NCBI GenBank assembly: GCA_020437365.1
Contig: JAGQWM010000008.1
Location: 1-57,994 of the forward strand
Origin: Chitinophagaceae bacterium
GTDB lineage: Bacteria; Bacteroidota; Bacteroidia; Chitinophagales; Chitinophagaceae
Direction: 5' to 3'
Length of the DNA: 57,994 bases
Within the stretch, counting starts at the first letter, position 1. Each line of letters begins with the position of its first letter. Position numbers and translations under genes: made by a program. Below are positions 45,552-55,493 of this stretch, piece by piece. Below the pieces are notes generated by a model, which saw only the letters and a list, made by a program, of their open reading frames with translations, was not told where the DNA came from and did no database searches.

Positions 45552-47231
45552 ATGCAAGTATCAAAATCATTTAAAAAGGTTATATTTTTAGAACTGGCTA
45601 TTCCTGTTGCCCTGCTTATACTCGGCATTTATCATGGATTAATGCAAACCATCTATCGGTCGGGTGCAATACAGCAAACTTCATTTGCCAAATTGGATTA
45701 CTACCAGGGCCTCACTTTACATGGTGTCATTAATGCACTCGTTTTAACTACTTTTTTTGCCGTGGCTTTTGGCCATGTTACCATTACATATTATTTCAAA
45801 AAAGAAACGAATAAGCGATTGATGTGGCTGAGCTTTTGGCTCATGTTGTCCGGCGTTGTTTTAGCAGCCTGGGCTATGCTGGCAGGCAAGGCCTCCGTAT
45901 TATATACTTTCTATCCACCATTGAAAGCACATCCGTTTTTTTATCTCGGTGCTGCTTTATTAATTGTCGGCTCCTGGATTCCATTATATGATTGGACAAG
46001 AATGTATTTGAAATGGAAAAAAGAAAACCCTACCACAAAAACACCATTAGCTGTATTAGGCACTTTAATCAATTTCATCATTTGGTTTGTGTGTACTTTG
46101 GCTGTTGCTTACGAAGTGTTGGTATTATTAATTCCCTGGTCAATGGGATGGACCAAAACTGTCAACGTAAACCTGGCCCGGACTTTATTCTGGTTCTTTG
46201 GACATGCACTGGTGTACTTCTGGTTACTGCCGGCGTATATCATGTTTTATACCATTTTACCAAAAATTGCCGGTGGCAAATTATATTCTGACCTCGCCGG
46301 AAGAATTACCTTATTCCTGTTTTTAATTTTTTCAATTCCGGTGGGTGTACATCACCAATATAGTGACCCAACCATAACACAAGGTGTAAAATTCTTTTCG
46401 GGCTTATTGACATACGGTGTTGCTATTCCAAGTTTTATTACGGCATTTACCATTGCGGCATCTCTCGAATATGCAGGCAGAAAAAACGGGGGAAAAGGTT
46501 TGTTCGGATGGATGGTAAAATTGCCCTGGTTCGATGAAAAAAATTATTTGTTCTCCTACTTTATTTGTGGTTTAATTCTTTTTGTCTTCGGTGGTGTAAC
46601 CGGTATTGTCAATGCCTCTTATTCTTTAAACAAAGTGATTCACAATACTGCCTGGCTACCCGGACATTTTCACATGACTGTTGCCGGCCCGGTATTTCTC
46701 GCCATTGTAGGAATGAGTTTATATCTCTATGCAAAAATGAGTGGAAAAAAAATTATGTGGCCAAAATTAAATACCATCATTCCTTATTTATGGGTAACCG
46801 GTATGTTGATTTTTTCATTCGGCATGAGTTGGGGTGGATTGAGAGGCGAACCTCGTCGTACAAATCTTGGTATGACATATTTAAATCCCGATAGTGAATT
46901 ATTCAGAAGCGATTGGGTACCCACTACCATGCTGGCCATGCTGGGCGGTGTCATTATGTTTATAGCCGGTATGTTATTCATCATCATTTTCTTCGGAACA
47001 ATTTTCAGGAAAAAAACAAATGAAAGTGTTCTTGAAATTCCCGTGAGTGAAGCCTACCACGATGAAAAAAGAACGCCACTCTTCGACAAATTAAAACCCT
47101 GGGTCATTACCATGTTTATCGTCATTCTTTTAGCCTACGTTCCGGCACTGTTGAATGTCAATAAAAACAGTGGGCCCGGAGCCCCTCGATATAATATTGA
47201 TAACCCTGTTCCATTAGAAGCCAATCAATAA
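45552..47231 (+). CDS. ba3-type cytochrome c oxidase subunit I
   Basis: 559-residue heme-copper oxidase core with about 13 helices. Ligands can be placed against Thermus ba3: low-spin heme H57 (LTLHGVINAL), CuB H218 with Y222 (FGHALVYFW, the His-Tyr cross-link pair), H267/H268 (VGVHHQYSDP), and H372 and H374 (LPGHFHMTVAGP). The cross-linked tyrosine is present, which favours an oxygen reductase over an NO reductase. The low-spin heme counterpart H374 and high-spin H372 are in the normal order. B-family oxidases usually work at low oxygen. Overlaps the sco gene by one base. Confidence 0.93.
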   Translation: MQVSKSFKKVIFLELAIPVALLILGIYHGLMQTIYRSGAIQQTSFAKLDYYQGLTLHGVINALVLTTFFAVAFGHVTITYYFKKETNKRLMWLSFWLMLSGVVLAAWAMLAGKASVLYTFYPPLKAHPFFYLGAALLIVGSWIPLYDWTRMYLKWKKENPTTKTPLAVLGTLINFIIWFVCTLAVAYEVLVLLIPWSMGWTKTVNVNLARTLFWFFGHALVYFWLLPAYIMFYTILPKIAGGKLYSDLAGRITLFLFLIFSIPVGVHHQYSDPTITQGVKFFSGLLTYGVAIPSFITAFTIAASLEYAGRKNGGKGLFGWMVKLPWFDEKNYLFSYFICGLILFVFGGVTGIVNASYSLNKVIHNTAWLPGHFHMTVAGPVFLAIVGMSLYLYAKMSGKKIMWPKLNTIIPYLWVTGMLIFSFGMSWGGLRGEPRRTNLGMTYLNPDSELFRSDWVPTTMLAMLGGVIMFIAGMLFIIIFFGTIFRKKTNESVLEIPVSEAYHDEKRTPLFDKLKPWVITMFIVILLAYVPALLNVNKNSGPGAPRYNIDNPVPLEANQ

Positions 47232-47851
47232 TGAAAAAATTCTCAAATACATGGACATTTATTTTACTGGTCATTGCCTTACCGGCAGGTGCATTTGGTA
47301 TTTATAATATCTATGACAACCATTTGGGTTCGCTGCCGGTTTTGGCAGAAACTGATGAGCACCCGATTGCTGATTTTTCATTAACCAACCAGGAAGGAAT
47401 CACAAAAACAACTGCAGATTGGAATAATAAAATTGTCATCACAGATTTTTTCTTTACCCATTGCCCGACTGTTTGTCCTAAAATGACAAAGAGTTTACAA
47501 AAAGTACAAACTGCTTTTAAAGATGATGCAGGCATTTTAATACAATCTATTTCCATCGATCCGGAAAGAGATTCGGTGGCGCAACTAAAAAATTATATCA
47601 AAAGATTTGACATCAATACAAACAACTGGCAATTCCTGACCGGGCCAAAAAAAGATATTTATAAAATGGCTCGCAATAGTTTTCAAATCGTAGCAACCGA
47701 TGGAGATGGAGGGCCACAAGATTTTATCCATAGTGAAAAACTGATATTAATTGACACAGAAAAAAGAATCCGCGGTTACTACAATGGCACCGATGCCGCT
47801 GAAGTACAACAATTGATTAGGGATATAAAAAAATTGAAAAATGAACATTAA
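47231..47851 (+). CDS. Sco1/SenC copper chaperone
   Basis: 206 residues with an N-terminal membrane anchor and a thioredoxin-like domain. The copper-binding CxxxC is in FFFTHCPTVCPKMTKSL, and the copper histidine is in DFIHSEKLILID. Sco proteins insert copper into the CuA site of oxidase subunit II; NosZ also has a CuA site, so it may serve both. Overlaps subunit I by one base and the cytochrome gene by 11. Confidence 0.94.
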   Translation: MKKFSNTWTFILLVIALPAGAFGIYNIYDNHLGSLPVLAETDEHPIADFSLTNQEGITKTTADWNNKIVITDFFFTHCPTVCPKMTKSLQKVQTAFKDDAGILIQSISIDPERDSVAQLKNYIKRFDINTNNWQFLTGPKKDIYKMARNSFQIVATDGDGGPQDFIHSEKLILIDTEKRIRGYYNGTDAAEVQQLIRDIKKLKNEH

Positions 47852-48383
47852 AAAAATATTTATCTCGGTTTTTGTTTTGACATTGACTTTACAACTACAA
47901 GCCAAAACACCGGAAGAAGAAGGAAAAGCCATTTTCCAAAATCGTTGTGCGGCTTGTCATAATGTAAATAAAGTCATGACAGGCCCAGCATTGGCCGGTA
48001 TAAGTGAAAGGCGCAGTATCGACTGGATTATAAAATTTGTACAATCATCACAATCCGTTATCAAAAGCGGAGACGAATCAGCCGTCAAACTTTTTAATCA
48101 GTTTAATAAGATACCAATGCCCGACCATCCGGATTTGACGGAAGAAAATATAAAAAACATTGTCGCCTATATAAAATCAGACACAAAAACAGAAGAGCCG
48201 GCAACAGCACCATTTGCCAAACCCGGTAAAAAAAGGCCTTATTACACCCCGGTAAAATTGACCAATTATTTTTTTGTCATTGGCTATCTCGCTGTTGTGT
48301 TGGCTTTGATTGCAACGTATTATTATGCAGTACAATTCAAAACTTTTAAAAAAGATGTACAGCATAAAAACGAATCCGACTGA
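47841..48383 (+). CDS. Membrane-anchored mono-heme cytochrome c
   Basis: 180 residues with a signal peptide (KIFISVFVLTLTLQLQA), one heme site CAACH (C36, C39, H40) and a likely axial Met in NKIPMPDHPDL. A C-terminal helix (YFFVIGYLAVVLALIATYYY) anchors it in the inner membrane. It is the last gene of the oxidase operon. It is the obvious electron donor for the ba3 oxidase and possibly for NosZ. Start at 47841 overlaps sco by 11 bases. A strong terminator follows. Confidence 0.92.
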   Translation: MNIKKIFISVFVLTLTLQLQAKTPEEEGKAIFQNRCAACHNVNKVMTGPALAGISERRSIDWIIKFVQSSQSVIKSGDESAVKLFNQFNKIPMPDHPDLTEENIKNIVAYIKSDTKTEEPATAPFAKPGKKRPYYTPVKLTNYFFVIGYLAVVLALIATYYYAVQFKTFKKDVQHKNESD

Positions 48384-48415
48384 TGCGGATATTTGTTGGT
48401 TTTTGTTTCAATTTC

Positions 48416-48446
48416 GAACCTCCGGTTCCCCGGAGGTTCCTTTTTA
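48416..48446 (+). terminator. Rho-independent terminator of the oxidase operon
   Basis: GAACCTCCGG pairs perfectly with CCGGAGGTTC around a TTCC loop, followed by CTTTTTATT. Confidence 0.9.
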
Positions 48447-48487
48447 TTGAGTCGATGATAAAAAAACAGCTCCATGTTGCTGTTCAT

Positions 48488-48495
48488 TATCTTTG
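48488..48495 (+). promoter_or_regulatory. trmD promoter box TATCTTTG
   Basis: Perfect TAnnTTTG ending three bases before the ATG at 48499, so the transcript should be leaderless. It also rules out the TTG at 48493, which lies inside the box. Confidence 0.6.
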
Positions 48496-48498
48496 CGT

Positions 48499-49173
48499 AT
48501 GCATTTTGATGTTTTAACGGTTCAGCCTGAATTATTAGCCAGTCCTTTGCAACACAGTATTATGAAAAGGGCACAGGACAAAGGTTTATTAACCGTAGAA
48601 ATTCACAACCTTCGAAAATGGGCCGTCAATGAATATGGCATGATCGATGATTATCAATATGGTGGTGGCGCCGGTATGGTAATGATGTGCGAACCGCTGG
48701 CCAATGCCATCGAATCGTTATCACAAACAAAAAAATACGATGAAGTTATTTTCCTGACACCCGATGGCGAAACTTTCGATCAATCCATGGCTAACCAATT
48801 ATCACTCAAGGAAAATATACTTTTAATATGTGGTCATTATAAAGGGATTGATGAAAGAATCCGGGAACATTTTATTACAAAAGAAATTTCAATTGGCAGT
48901 TTTGTGTTAAGCGGAGGCGAATTGCCGGCGGCTATTTTAATTGATGCCATTGGCCGATTATTGCCCGGAGTACTCAATGATGAAACTTCTGCATTGACTG
49001 ATTCATTTCAGGATAATTTATTGGCACCACCCGTTTACACAAGGCCCGAAGATTTCCGTGGCTGGAAAGTTCCGGATATACTTCTGAGTGGCAACCATAA
49101 AAAAATTGAAGACTGGCGGCAGGAAGAAGCCTTGAAAAGAACCCGTGAAAAAAGGCCCGACTTGTTAAAATAG
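48499..49173 (+). CDS. trmD: tRNA (guanine-37-N1)-methyltransferase
   Basis: About 224 residues; makes m1G37 in tRNAs and prevents frameshifting. The N-terminus MHFDVLTVQPELLASPL, the YGGGAGMVMMCEPL loop, LLICGHYKGIDERIREHF and SFVLSGGELPA (SAM-binding trefoil knot) and the C-terminal APPVYTRPEDFRGWKVPDILLSGNHKKIEDWR are all typical. Usually clustered with rpsP and rimM; here it stands alone, 19 kb away, with its own leaderless promoter. Confidence 0.96.
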   Translation: MHFDVLTVQPELLASPLQHSIMKRAQDKGLLTVEIHNLRKWAVNEYGMIDDYQYGGGAGMVMMCEPLANAIESLSQTKKYDEVIFLTPDGETFDQSMANQLSLKENILLICGHYKGIDERIREHFITKEISIGSFVLSGGELPAAILIDAIGRLLPGVLNDETSALTDSFQDNLLAPPVYTRPEDFRGWKVPDILLSGNHKKIEDWRQEEALKRTREKRPDLLK

Positions 49174-49196
49174 TCAATTAATCTGTAACTATTACT

Positions 49197-49214
49197 GATA
49201 AACAAGCGTTTATC
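49197..49214 (+). repeat. Inverted repeat GATAAAC-N4-GTTTATC
   Basis: Perfect seven-base arms, 23 bases after trmD. It could be a weak hairpin at the trmD 3' end or an operator; no T tract follows. Confidence 0.4.
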
Positions 49215-49288
49215 TATAAAACATTGAGTATTCTCAGCTATTTATACGTTGGAATAGCTTATTTTCACGCCATTAATTTTTACACCGC

Positions 49289-49307
49289 TATACTTTAAAA
49301 AAGTATA
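49289..49307 (+). promoter_or_regulatory. Palindrome upstream of desaturase
   Basis: TATACTTT-AAA-AAAGTATA, perfect eight-base arms, ending 21 bases before the desaturase ATG. The position suggests an operator near or over the promoter. The regulator is unknown. Confidence 0.45.
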
Positions 49308-49328
49308 TAGATATTATAACCAATTTGC

Positions 49329-50381
49329 ATGAAGGTACTGACTACAGTTTCTGATCCGATATACCAAGAGCCTGAAAAATTTAGCCGCTATGAAAGGTTC
49401 TGGCTAAAGTATATCAATGATAAAAGAGATTTACCTTTTATTCATTTGTTGACGGCCATTCATATCATTGTCATTCCAATTGCTATCATTTTATACACAC
49501 CTTTATTAAAAGGTTGGTATTGGTGGTTGCTCTATGCACCATATTTTTATTTCTCACAATTATATTTTAAAGGTCGCTTCGGTTTGATGTTGCACTGCAT
49601 CAGTCATAGAAAATTATTTACCAAAAAAAATAATTGGTTATATCATTATGTCATCTGGTTTGTATGCCCGTTTTTTGGCCATACACCGGAAACGTATTTT
49701 GTACACCACATGGCCATGCACCATGTAGAAAATAACCAGGAAGACGATGCCAGCAGTACTTTAAAATACAGGAGAGACAGTCTTTGGGATTTTGTAAAAT
49801 ATGTTTTTCGATTTCTTTCCATGGGATTTATAGATACGTTTATGTATTTATTCAATCGGAAAAGAAAAAAATTATACATGCGTCTCACCTATGGCGAAAT
49901 GTCTTTTTACTTGTTTTGTATCGGCATGTCCTTTGTTAATTTCAAAGCCACTTTATTCATTTTTATTATTCCTTTTGTTTTTGCCAGGATTGTTATGATG
50001 TTGGGCAATTGGGCACAACATTCTTTTATTGATAAAAAAAATCCGGAGGATAATTTTACCAGTGCTATCAATTGTATCAATACGAAATACAATAAAACCT
50101 GCTGGAATGACGGGTATCATACAGTGCACCACATACGGCCTTATTTACATTATACAGATATTCCGGTTGAATTCATGAAAATGAAAAATGAATTTGCCGA
50201 AAAGAAAACTTTCATTTTTGACGGCATTCATTATTTACATGTATTTGTTTGGTTAATGTCAAAACGATATGATAAACTGGCCGACAACCTTGTCAATATC
50301 AATAATACTTTTTCCAGCAAGGAAGAAGCCATTTTATTGATGAAAGAAAGGACCAAGAAAATTATAAAGTCGCCAGTATAA
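49329..50381 (+). CDS. Membrane fatty acid desaturase
   Basis: 350-residue integral membrane di-iron enzyme. Three histidine clusters are visible: HCISHRK, HHMAMHH and HTVHHI, with hydrophobic helices at about 40-75 and 185-225. It probably introduces a double bond in membrane lipid acyl chains. Regiospecificity is not readable. A palindrome lies just upstream of the start, hinting at repressor control, for example by temperature or lipid state. Convergent with the sortilin-like gene. Confidence 0.88.
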   Translation: MKVLTTVSDPIYQEPEKFSRYERFWLKYINDKRDLPFIHLLTAIHIIVIPIAIILYTPLLKGWYWWLLYAPYFYFSQLYFKGRFGLMLHCISHRKLFTKKNNWLYHYVIWFVCPFFGHTPETYFVHHMAMHHVENNQEDDASSTLKYRRDSLWDFVKYVFRFLSMGFIDTFMYLFNRKRKKLYMRLTYGEMSFYLFCIGMSFVNFKATLFIFIIPFVFARIVMMLGNWAQHSFIDKKNPEDNFTSAINCINTKYNKTCWNDGYHTVHHIRPYLHYTDIPVEFMKMKNEFAEKKTFIFDGIHYLHVFVWLMSKRYDKLADNLVNINNTFSSKEEAILLMKERTKKIIKSPV

Positions 50382-50425
50382 AATTGCACGGCTTTATTCT
50401 TTCATTCCAAACCTCACTACTAATT

Positions 50426-53400
50426 TCATTCTTTTTCTTCGGCAATGCCAATAACCGGCAATTTATCTGCATGGATTTTTTGATTCAATGCTTTTATATC
50501 TACTTGCTTTATTGACTTCAGTTTTTCTAATTGTTCGTTGATCAATACAGCTAATGCAGCATACGCCGTTTGCACTTGTTCCGATAATGGTGCAATACCG
50601 GCACTGGCGGCCCGGTAAACAGATGCCAGCTTATCATCTAACTGAATAGGATAATTCAAAACATCCTGACTGCTTTTTGCTTTTGTCTGGTGCAAGGCTT
50701 TTTCAATAGCCGACATATTTTTATTGATAGAATCAATTGAAGTTTTTATTGCTGCAGGCACATCACCGGTAATTCTTGTTGTAAAATCAGCCATTTGTTG
50801 CCGAAGATTTCTAATATCCATAATGGCTTGCATTATTTCGGAAAACTTATCCCGGACTTTAATTAAAAAATCGAATCGTTCTTTATATTCACTATTGGTC
50901 AGCTTAAAATTGGGATCGCTTAAAATGGTAAATGATTTTTCAACGGAATCTTTTCCTGCAATTATTTTCACAAAATAATTACCCGGCGCCGCTTTAGGGC
51001 CGCTTACAAATCCATTCCATAAAACCAATCCATTGACTTTTTTGGCAACCGGGTATTCCATATCCCAAACAAATGTATTCATACCTTCTTGTAGATCTAT
51101 TGCGTTTTTAGAAGATGAACTTGCATAAGTTTTTATTTTTTTATGTTGGTCATCCATCAAAATAATTGATAATTCCGTAGAATCAGTAAGTTGTTTTACA
51201 TAAAAATTAAACAGGGAACCATTCGGCGGGTTTTCACCTTCTTTACTAAAATCATTTCTACTCCACGACCGGCCACCATGCATCAGGTAGGCGGGTTCTA
51301 CATCAAATAAGAACAAATTTTTATGCAAAATATCTTTATTGCTTTGCTGCACAATCGCAAGTCCATCCAAAACATAAATACTACGGCCTTGTGTTCCGAT
51401 TATCAAGTCATTATTTTTAATAGTCATATCCGTAATAGGTACGATGGGAAGATTCAATTGAAAAGATGTCCAACTGGCTCCATCATCATAAGAAATGTAC
51501 ATACCGTATTCGGTACCGGCATATAACAATCCGGGCCTTTTTTTATCGGCACGAATGACTCTTGTAAAATGCATGGGTGCAATGCCGGTAATGATTTTTG
51601 TCCAGGTTTTACCATAGTCTTCTGTTTTATATAAATATGGTGCAAAATCATCCAATTTATAACGAGTACCTGCAAAATAAGCCGTTCCTTTTTTGAAAGG
51701 GTCAGTTTCTACACAATTCCACATCATCCATTTAGGACAATCTTTTGGCGTTACATTTTCCCAATGGCCACCACCATCTTTACTCATATAAATCAAACCA
51801 TCATCGCTACCTGTCCATAGCAAGTCTTTTTCCAATGCTGATTCAGCAGCTGTAAAAATGGTACAATAATATTCTACACTTGTATTATCCTGCGTTATCG
51901 GCCCACCGCTTGAAACTTGTTTTGTTTTATCATTCGTTGTTAAATCGGGACTAATCATTTTCCAACTTCGGCCTTCATCTTCTGTTGCAAATAGATGGTT
52001 TCCTGCTGTATATAATTTATGCGGATTGTGTGGCGAAAAGAAAATAGGATAATTCCATTGAAATCGATATTTCGCCGAAGCTGCACCGGCGCCCATATTA
52101 TCAATCGGCCAAACATTGATATATCTTGTTTCACCGGTTCGTTGATTCCGTCGCTGCATCATCCCCATATAATTTCCTCCATAGGTAATGTCGGGATTTA
52201 GCGGGTCTGCTACTACATAACCACTTTCCGCCCCTGCAGTCGATTCCATATCGCTTTGTGTAATGGCATTTCCATAGGTTCGGCTTTTAATACGAAAAGC
52301 ACTATTATCCTGCTGTCCGCCTAATATGCGATAAGGAAAAGCATTATCTGTACTTAACCTGTACACTTGTACCGTAGGTTGATTGAAATAAGTGCTCCAA
52401 TTATGTCCCGCATCAAAAGAAATTTGTGCCCCGCCGTCATCGGCTACAATCATTCGGTTCCCATCTTCCGGATCTATCCATAAATCATGATGGTCGCCAT
52501 GTGGAGTGTTTACCCTGAAAAAATGTTGGCCACCGTCATCACTTACCATTAAACTCACATTGGGACAATACACCCTTTCTTCATCATCCGGATCTACAAA
52601 TACTTTCGAATAATACCAGGCTCTTTGACGAATATTATTATCACTGCTTTGCAAAGTCCATGTAGCACCAGCATCTTCACTCATAAATAAACCGCCATTT
52701 TTATTTTCGATGATGGCATATACTTTATCGGTATTGGAAGGTGCCACAGCTACACCAACGATGCCCCAAGTATTGCCCGGGAGCCCCGAATTTTTTGAAA
52801 TATTTTTCCAGGTATCACCACCATCTGTACTTTTCCAAAGGCCACTTCCTTCGCCACCACTTTCTAAACTGTACGGTGTGCGAAGCAATCGCCAGGTTCC
52901 GGCATACAATACATCGGTATTGCCGGGCTCCATCACCAAATCACTGCAACCTGTCTGGTCATTTACAAATAAAGTTTGTGTCCAGGTTTTGCCACCATCG
53001 GTGGTTTTATAAATTCCTCTTTCTTTATTCGGGCCAAATAAATGTCCCATAGCAGCTACCCAAACGATATTCGGATTTTTAGGATGAATCACAATGCGAA
53101 TGATATGCCTGGCATCTTTGAGCCCAATATTTTTCCAGGTCTTACCACCATTATCACTTCGCCACATTCCTTCCAGCCCTTCACTCACATTGCCCCGCAT
53201 GGTATTTTCGCCTTCTCCTACATAAATAACAGATTCATCGCTGGGTGCTACGGCAACAGCACCAATAGAACCACCAAAATAGCCATCACTAATATTTTTC
53301 CAATTGCTACCACCATCAACTGTTTTCCAAACACCACCACCGGTAGCACCGAAATAAAAAGTATTTTTTTTATGAAAACTTCCCGCTACGGCACCGCTTC

Positions 53401-53560
53401 TGCCACCCCGAAAAGGCCCTATCAGCCGATATTGCAAATTGGCAAACAAAACCTCATTTTGATTTTCCGTTTCCTGCTGCGGTTTGTTTTTAGCTTTTTG
53501 TGCTTGTAAACTAATTGTAGCCAAGCAAATACTAAAGAAGAAAATAATTATTTTTCGCAT
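50426..53560 (-). CDS. Large secreted sortilin/BNR-repeat beta-propeller protein
   Basis: About 1044 residues from the ATG at 53560 (MRKIIIFFFSICLATISLQAQ, a signal peptide); the frame extends 17 codons upstream. Many Asp-box (BNR) repeats S-x-D-x-G-x-x-W: TVDGGSNWKNI, RSDNGGKTWKNI, KTTDGGKTWTQT, KSTDGGDTWKNI, SEDAGATWTLQ, ATEDEGRSWKMI, KTEDYGKTWTKI and SYDDGASWTSF. These build one or two propellers as in VPS10/sortilin or glycosidase-like proteins. The last 250 residues are a separate domain ending in a helical part. Exported or surface protein; activity unknown. Such proteins are common in Bacteroidota. Confidence 0.88.
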   Translation of the reverse strand: MRKIIIFFFSICLATISLQAQKAKNKPQQETENQNEVLFANLQYRLIGPFRGGRSGAVAGSFHKKNTFYFGATGGGVWKTVDGGSNWKNISDGYFGGSIGAVAVAPSDESVIYVGEGENTMRGNVSEGLEGMWRSDNGGKTWKNIGLKDARHIIRIVIHPKNPNIVWVAAMGHLFGPNKERGIYKTTDGGKTWTQTLFVNDQTGCSDLVMEPGNTDVLYAGTWRLLRTPYSLESGGEGSGLWKSTDGGDTWKNISKNSGLPGNTWGIVGVAVAPSNTDKVYAIIENKNGGLFMSEDAGATWTLQSSDNNIRQRAWYYSKVFVDPDDEERVYCPNVSLMVSDDGGQHFFRVNTPHGDHHDLWIDPEDGNRMIVADDGGAQISFDAGHNWSTYFNQPTVQVYRLSTDNAFPYRILGGQQDNSAFRIKSRTYGNAITQSDMESTAGAESGYVVADPLNPDITYGGNYMGMMQRRNQRTGETRYINVWPIDNMGAGAASAKYRFQWNYPIFFSPHNPHKLYTAGNHLFATEDEGRSWKMISPDLTTNDKTKQVSSGGPITQDNTSVEYYCTIFTAAESALEKDLLWTGSDDGLIYMSKDGGGHWENVTPKDCPKWMMWNCVETDPFKKGTAYFAGTRYKLDDFAPYLYKTEDYGKTWTKIITGIAPMHFTRVIRADKKRPGLLYAGTEYGMYISYDDGASWTSFQLNLPIVPITDMTIKNNDLIIGTQGRSIYVLDGLAIVQQSNKDILHKNLFLFDVEPAYLMHGGRSWSRNDFSKEGENPPNGSLFNFYVKQLTDSTELSIILMDDQHKKIKTYASSSSKNAIDLQEGMNTFVWDMEYPVAKKVNGLVLWNGFVSGPKAAPGNYFVKIIAGKDSVEKSFTILSDPNFKLTNSEYKERFDFLIKVRDKFSEIMQAIMDIRNLRQQMADFTTRITGDVPAAIKTSIDSINKNMSAIEKALHQTKAKSSQDVLNYPIQLDDKLASVYRAASAGIAPLSEQVQTAYAALAVLINEQLEKLKSIKQVDIKALNQKIHADKLPVIGIAEEKE

Positions 53561-53635
53561 AGTCATTCTCAATAATTCATTTATATTAAATACAGGATTG
53601 AAGTTAGTCATTTACCTTTATCAAAAATAACAACT

Positions 53636-55279
53636 ATGTCTTCATTTTCAATAAGAGGCCATCTCGTCGATATTCATTTACACAGAATATATTTTGCAGA
53701 AGTAAAAATTGTCGATGAAAAAATAACAACCATCAAAGCCGTTAAACCGGATGAAGTGGAAGAAAAAAATGCCGGATATATTTTACCCGGATTGATTGAC
53801 AGTCATGTACACATTGAAAGTTCTTTATTAATTCCGGCCGAATTTGCACGTCTCGCTGTTGTGCATGGCACTATTGCCACCATTAGCGACCCGCATGAAA
53901 TTGCCAATGTCTGTGGTATGGAGGGTGTCCATTTTATGATTGACAATGGGAAAACTGTTCCTTTCAAATTTCATTTTGGTGCACCGAGTTGTGTGCCGGC
54001 TACGAATTTTGAAACGGCCGGCGCTACGTTGGATGCTGCAGCAGTAGAACAACTTTTGCAAAGAAATGAAATCATTTACCTCAGTGAAATGATGAACTTT
54101 CCCGGTGTATTGCAAAAAGATGAAGAAGTTATGAAAAAACTGGCTGCCGCCAAACGGCTTGGCAAACCTATTGATGGGCATGCGCCGGGTTTGCGAGGAC
54201 AAGAAGCCAAAGAATATATTGAAGCCGGTATTTCTACCGACCATGAATGTTTTACCAAAGAAGAAGCACTCGATAAATTGCAGTATGGCATGAAAATCAT
54301 AATCCGGGAGGGAAGTGCAGCCAAAAACTTTGAAGCATTGATTGATTTGCTCAATGATTATCCTGACCGCATCATGTTTTGCAGTGACGATAAACATCCC
54401 GATAGTTTATTGCTGGGACATATCAACCAATTATGTGCCCGGGCAGTGGCCAAAGGCATTGATTTATTCAAAATATTAAAAGCCGCCTGCCTCAATCCCG
54501 TGCTGCATTATAAATTAGATATCGGATTACTGAGAGAAGGCGATCCGGCAGATTGCATTGTAGTAAAAGACCTGACCCACTTTGAGGTTCTGCAAACATA
54601 TATTGATGGCCGCTTAGTTGCGGAAAACGGGCAATCAAAAATTATAACCCAACCCTCAGCGTTGCTGAATAATTTTTCCTGTACTGCAAAAACCGTAGCC
54701 GATTTTGAAATACCGGCCGAAGACACATCAGCTCCCTTTCCCATCATTGAAGCCCTCGATGGGCAACTGATTACAAACAGGTTGTCACTACCGCTCAAAA
54801 TAAACAATGGCAAATATGTTAGTGATACAAAAAATGATATTTTAAAAATCGTTGTTGTTAACCGTTATAAAAATGTACCCATTGCCAAAGCCTTCATCAG
54901 GAATTTTGGTTTGCAAAAAGGGGCTATTGCCTCTTCGGTTGCACATGACAGTCACAACATTGTAGCCGTAGGTGTTGATGATGAAAGTATGTGTGAAGCA
55001 GTCAACCTGGTGATTGCCAACCAAGGTGGCTTATCGGCTTGTAGTCCTGACAGGGAAATGGTGTTGGCTTTACCCGTGGCAGGTTTAATGAACAACCGGG
55101 ATGGCTATCGTATTGCAGCAGATTATACAGCACTTGATAAAATGTCGAAGGAAGAACTGGGTGCCCGGCTGGCATCTCCATTTATGACCTTATCATTCAT
55201 GGCTTTACTGGTAATTCCCCACCTCAAACTCAGCGATAAAGGCCTTTTCAACGGCGATACATTTGCCTTCGAAAAATAA
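53636..55279 (+). CDS. ade: Adenine deaminase
   Basis: 547-residue amidohydrolase that converts adenine to hypoxanthine and ammonia. Metal ligands are visible in [12 protein letters not shown] and later in IDGHAPGL and ISTDHECFT; the [12 protein letters not shown] motif holds the catalytic Asp. The C-terminal domain ([29 protein letters not shown]) is characteristic of Ade/YicP rather than adenosine deaminase. Divergent from the sortilin-like gene, 75 bases apart. Seems monocistronic. Confidence 0.94.
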   Translation: MSSFSIRGHLVDIHLHRIYFAEVKIVDEKITTIKAVKPDEVEEKNAGYILPGLIDSHVHIESSLLIPAEFARLAVVHGTIATISDPHEIANVCGMEGVHFMIDNGKTVPFKFHFGAPSCVPATNFETAGATLDAAAVEQLLQRNEIIYLSEMMNFPGVLQKDEEVMKKLAAAKRLGKPIDGHAPGLRGQEAKEYIEAGISTDHECFTKEEALDKLQYGMKIIIREGSAAKNFEALIDLLNDYPDRIMFCSDDKHPDSLLLGHINQLCARAVAKGIDLFKILKAACLNPVLHYKLDIGLLREGDPADCIVVKDLTHFEVLQTYIDGRLVAENGQSKIITQPSALLNNFSCTAKTVADFEIPAEDTSAPFPIIEALDGQLITNRLSLPLKINNGKYVSDTKNDILKIVVVNRYKNVPIAKAFIRNFGLQKGAIASSVAHDSHNIVAVGVDDESMCEAVNLVIANQGGLSACSPDREMVLALPVAGLMNNRDGYRIAADYTALDKMSKEELGARLASPFMTLSFMALLVIPHLKLSDKGLFNGDTFAFEK

Positions 55280-55493
55280 AATTTCTTCTCTCTGCATTGA
55301 GTAAAATTTCCTTGCAAAAACCATCCAAACATTCAAAATTTCACATTCCCTTAATAAGTATTTTCTCAAAAACTGCATCTTATAAACAGAAACCCTGCGG
55401 GGCGAAATGATAAGTGTGGACAGAACAGGGTACAATCAATCAATGCCTTGTTTTTGAATGCCGTGTGCTAAATAGGCTATAAAAATTTTACAC

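Noticed and set aside
45552..47231. Subunit I as a nitric oxide reductase, suggested by its position beside nos and ric
   Set aside because: The cross-link tyrosine (Y222, four residues after CuB ligand H218) is present, and the operon has CuA, subunit IIa and Sco. These favour an oxygen reductase.
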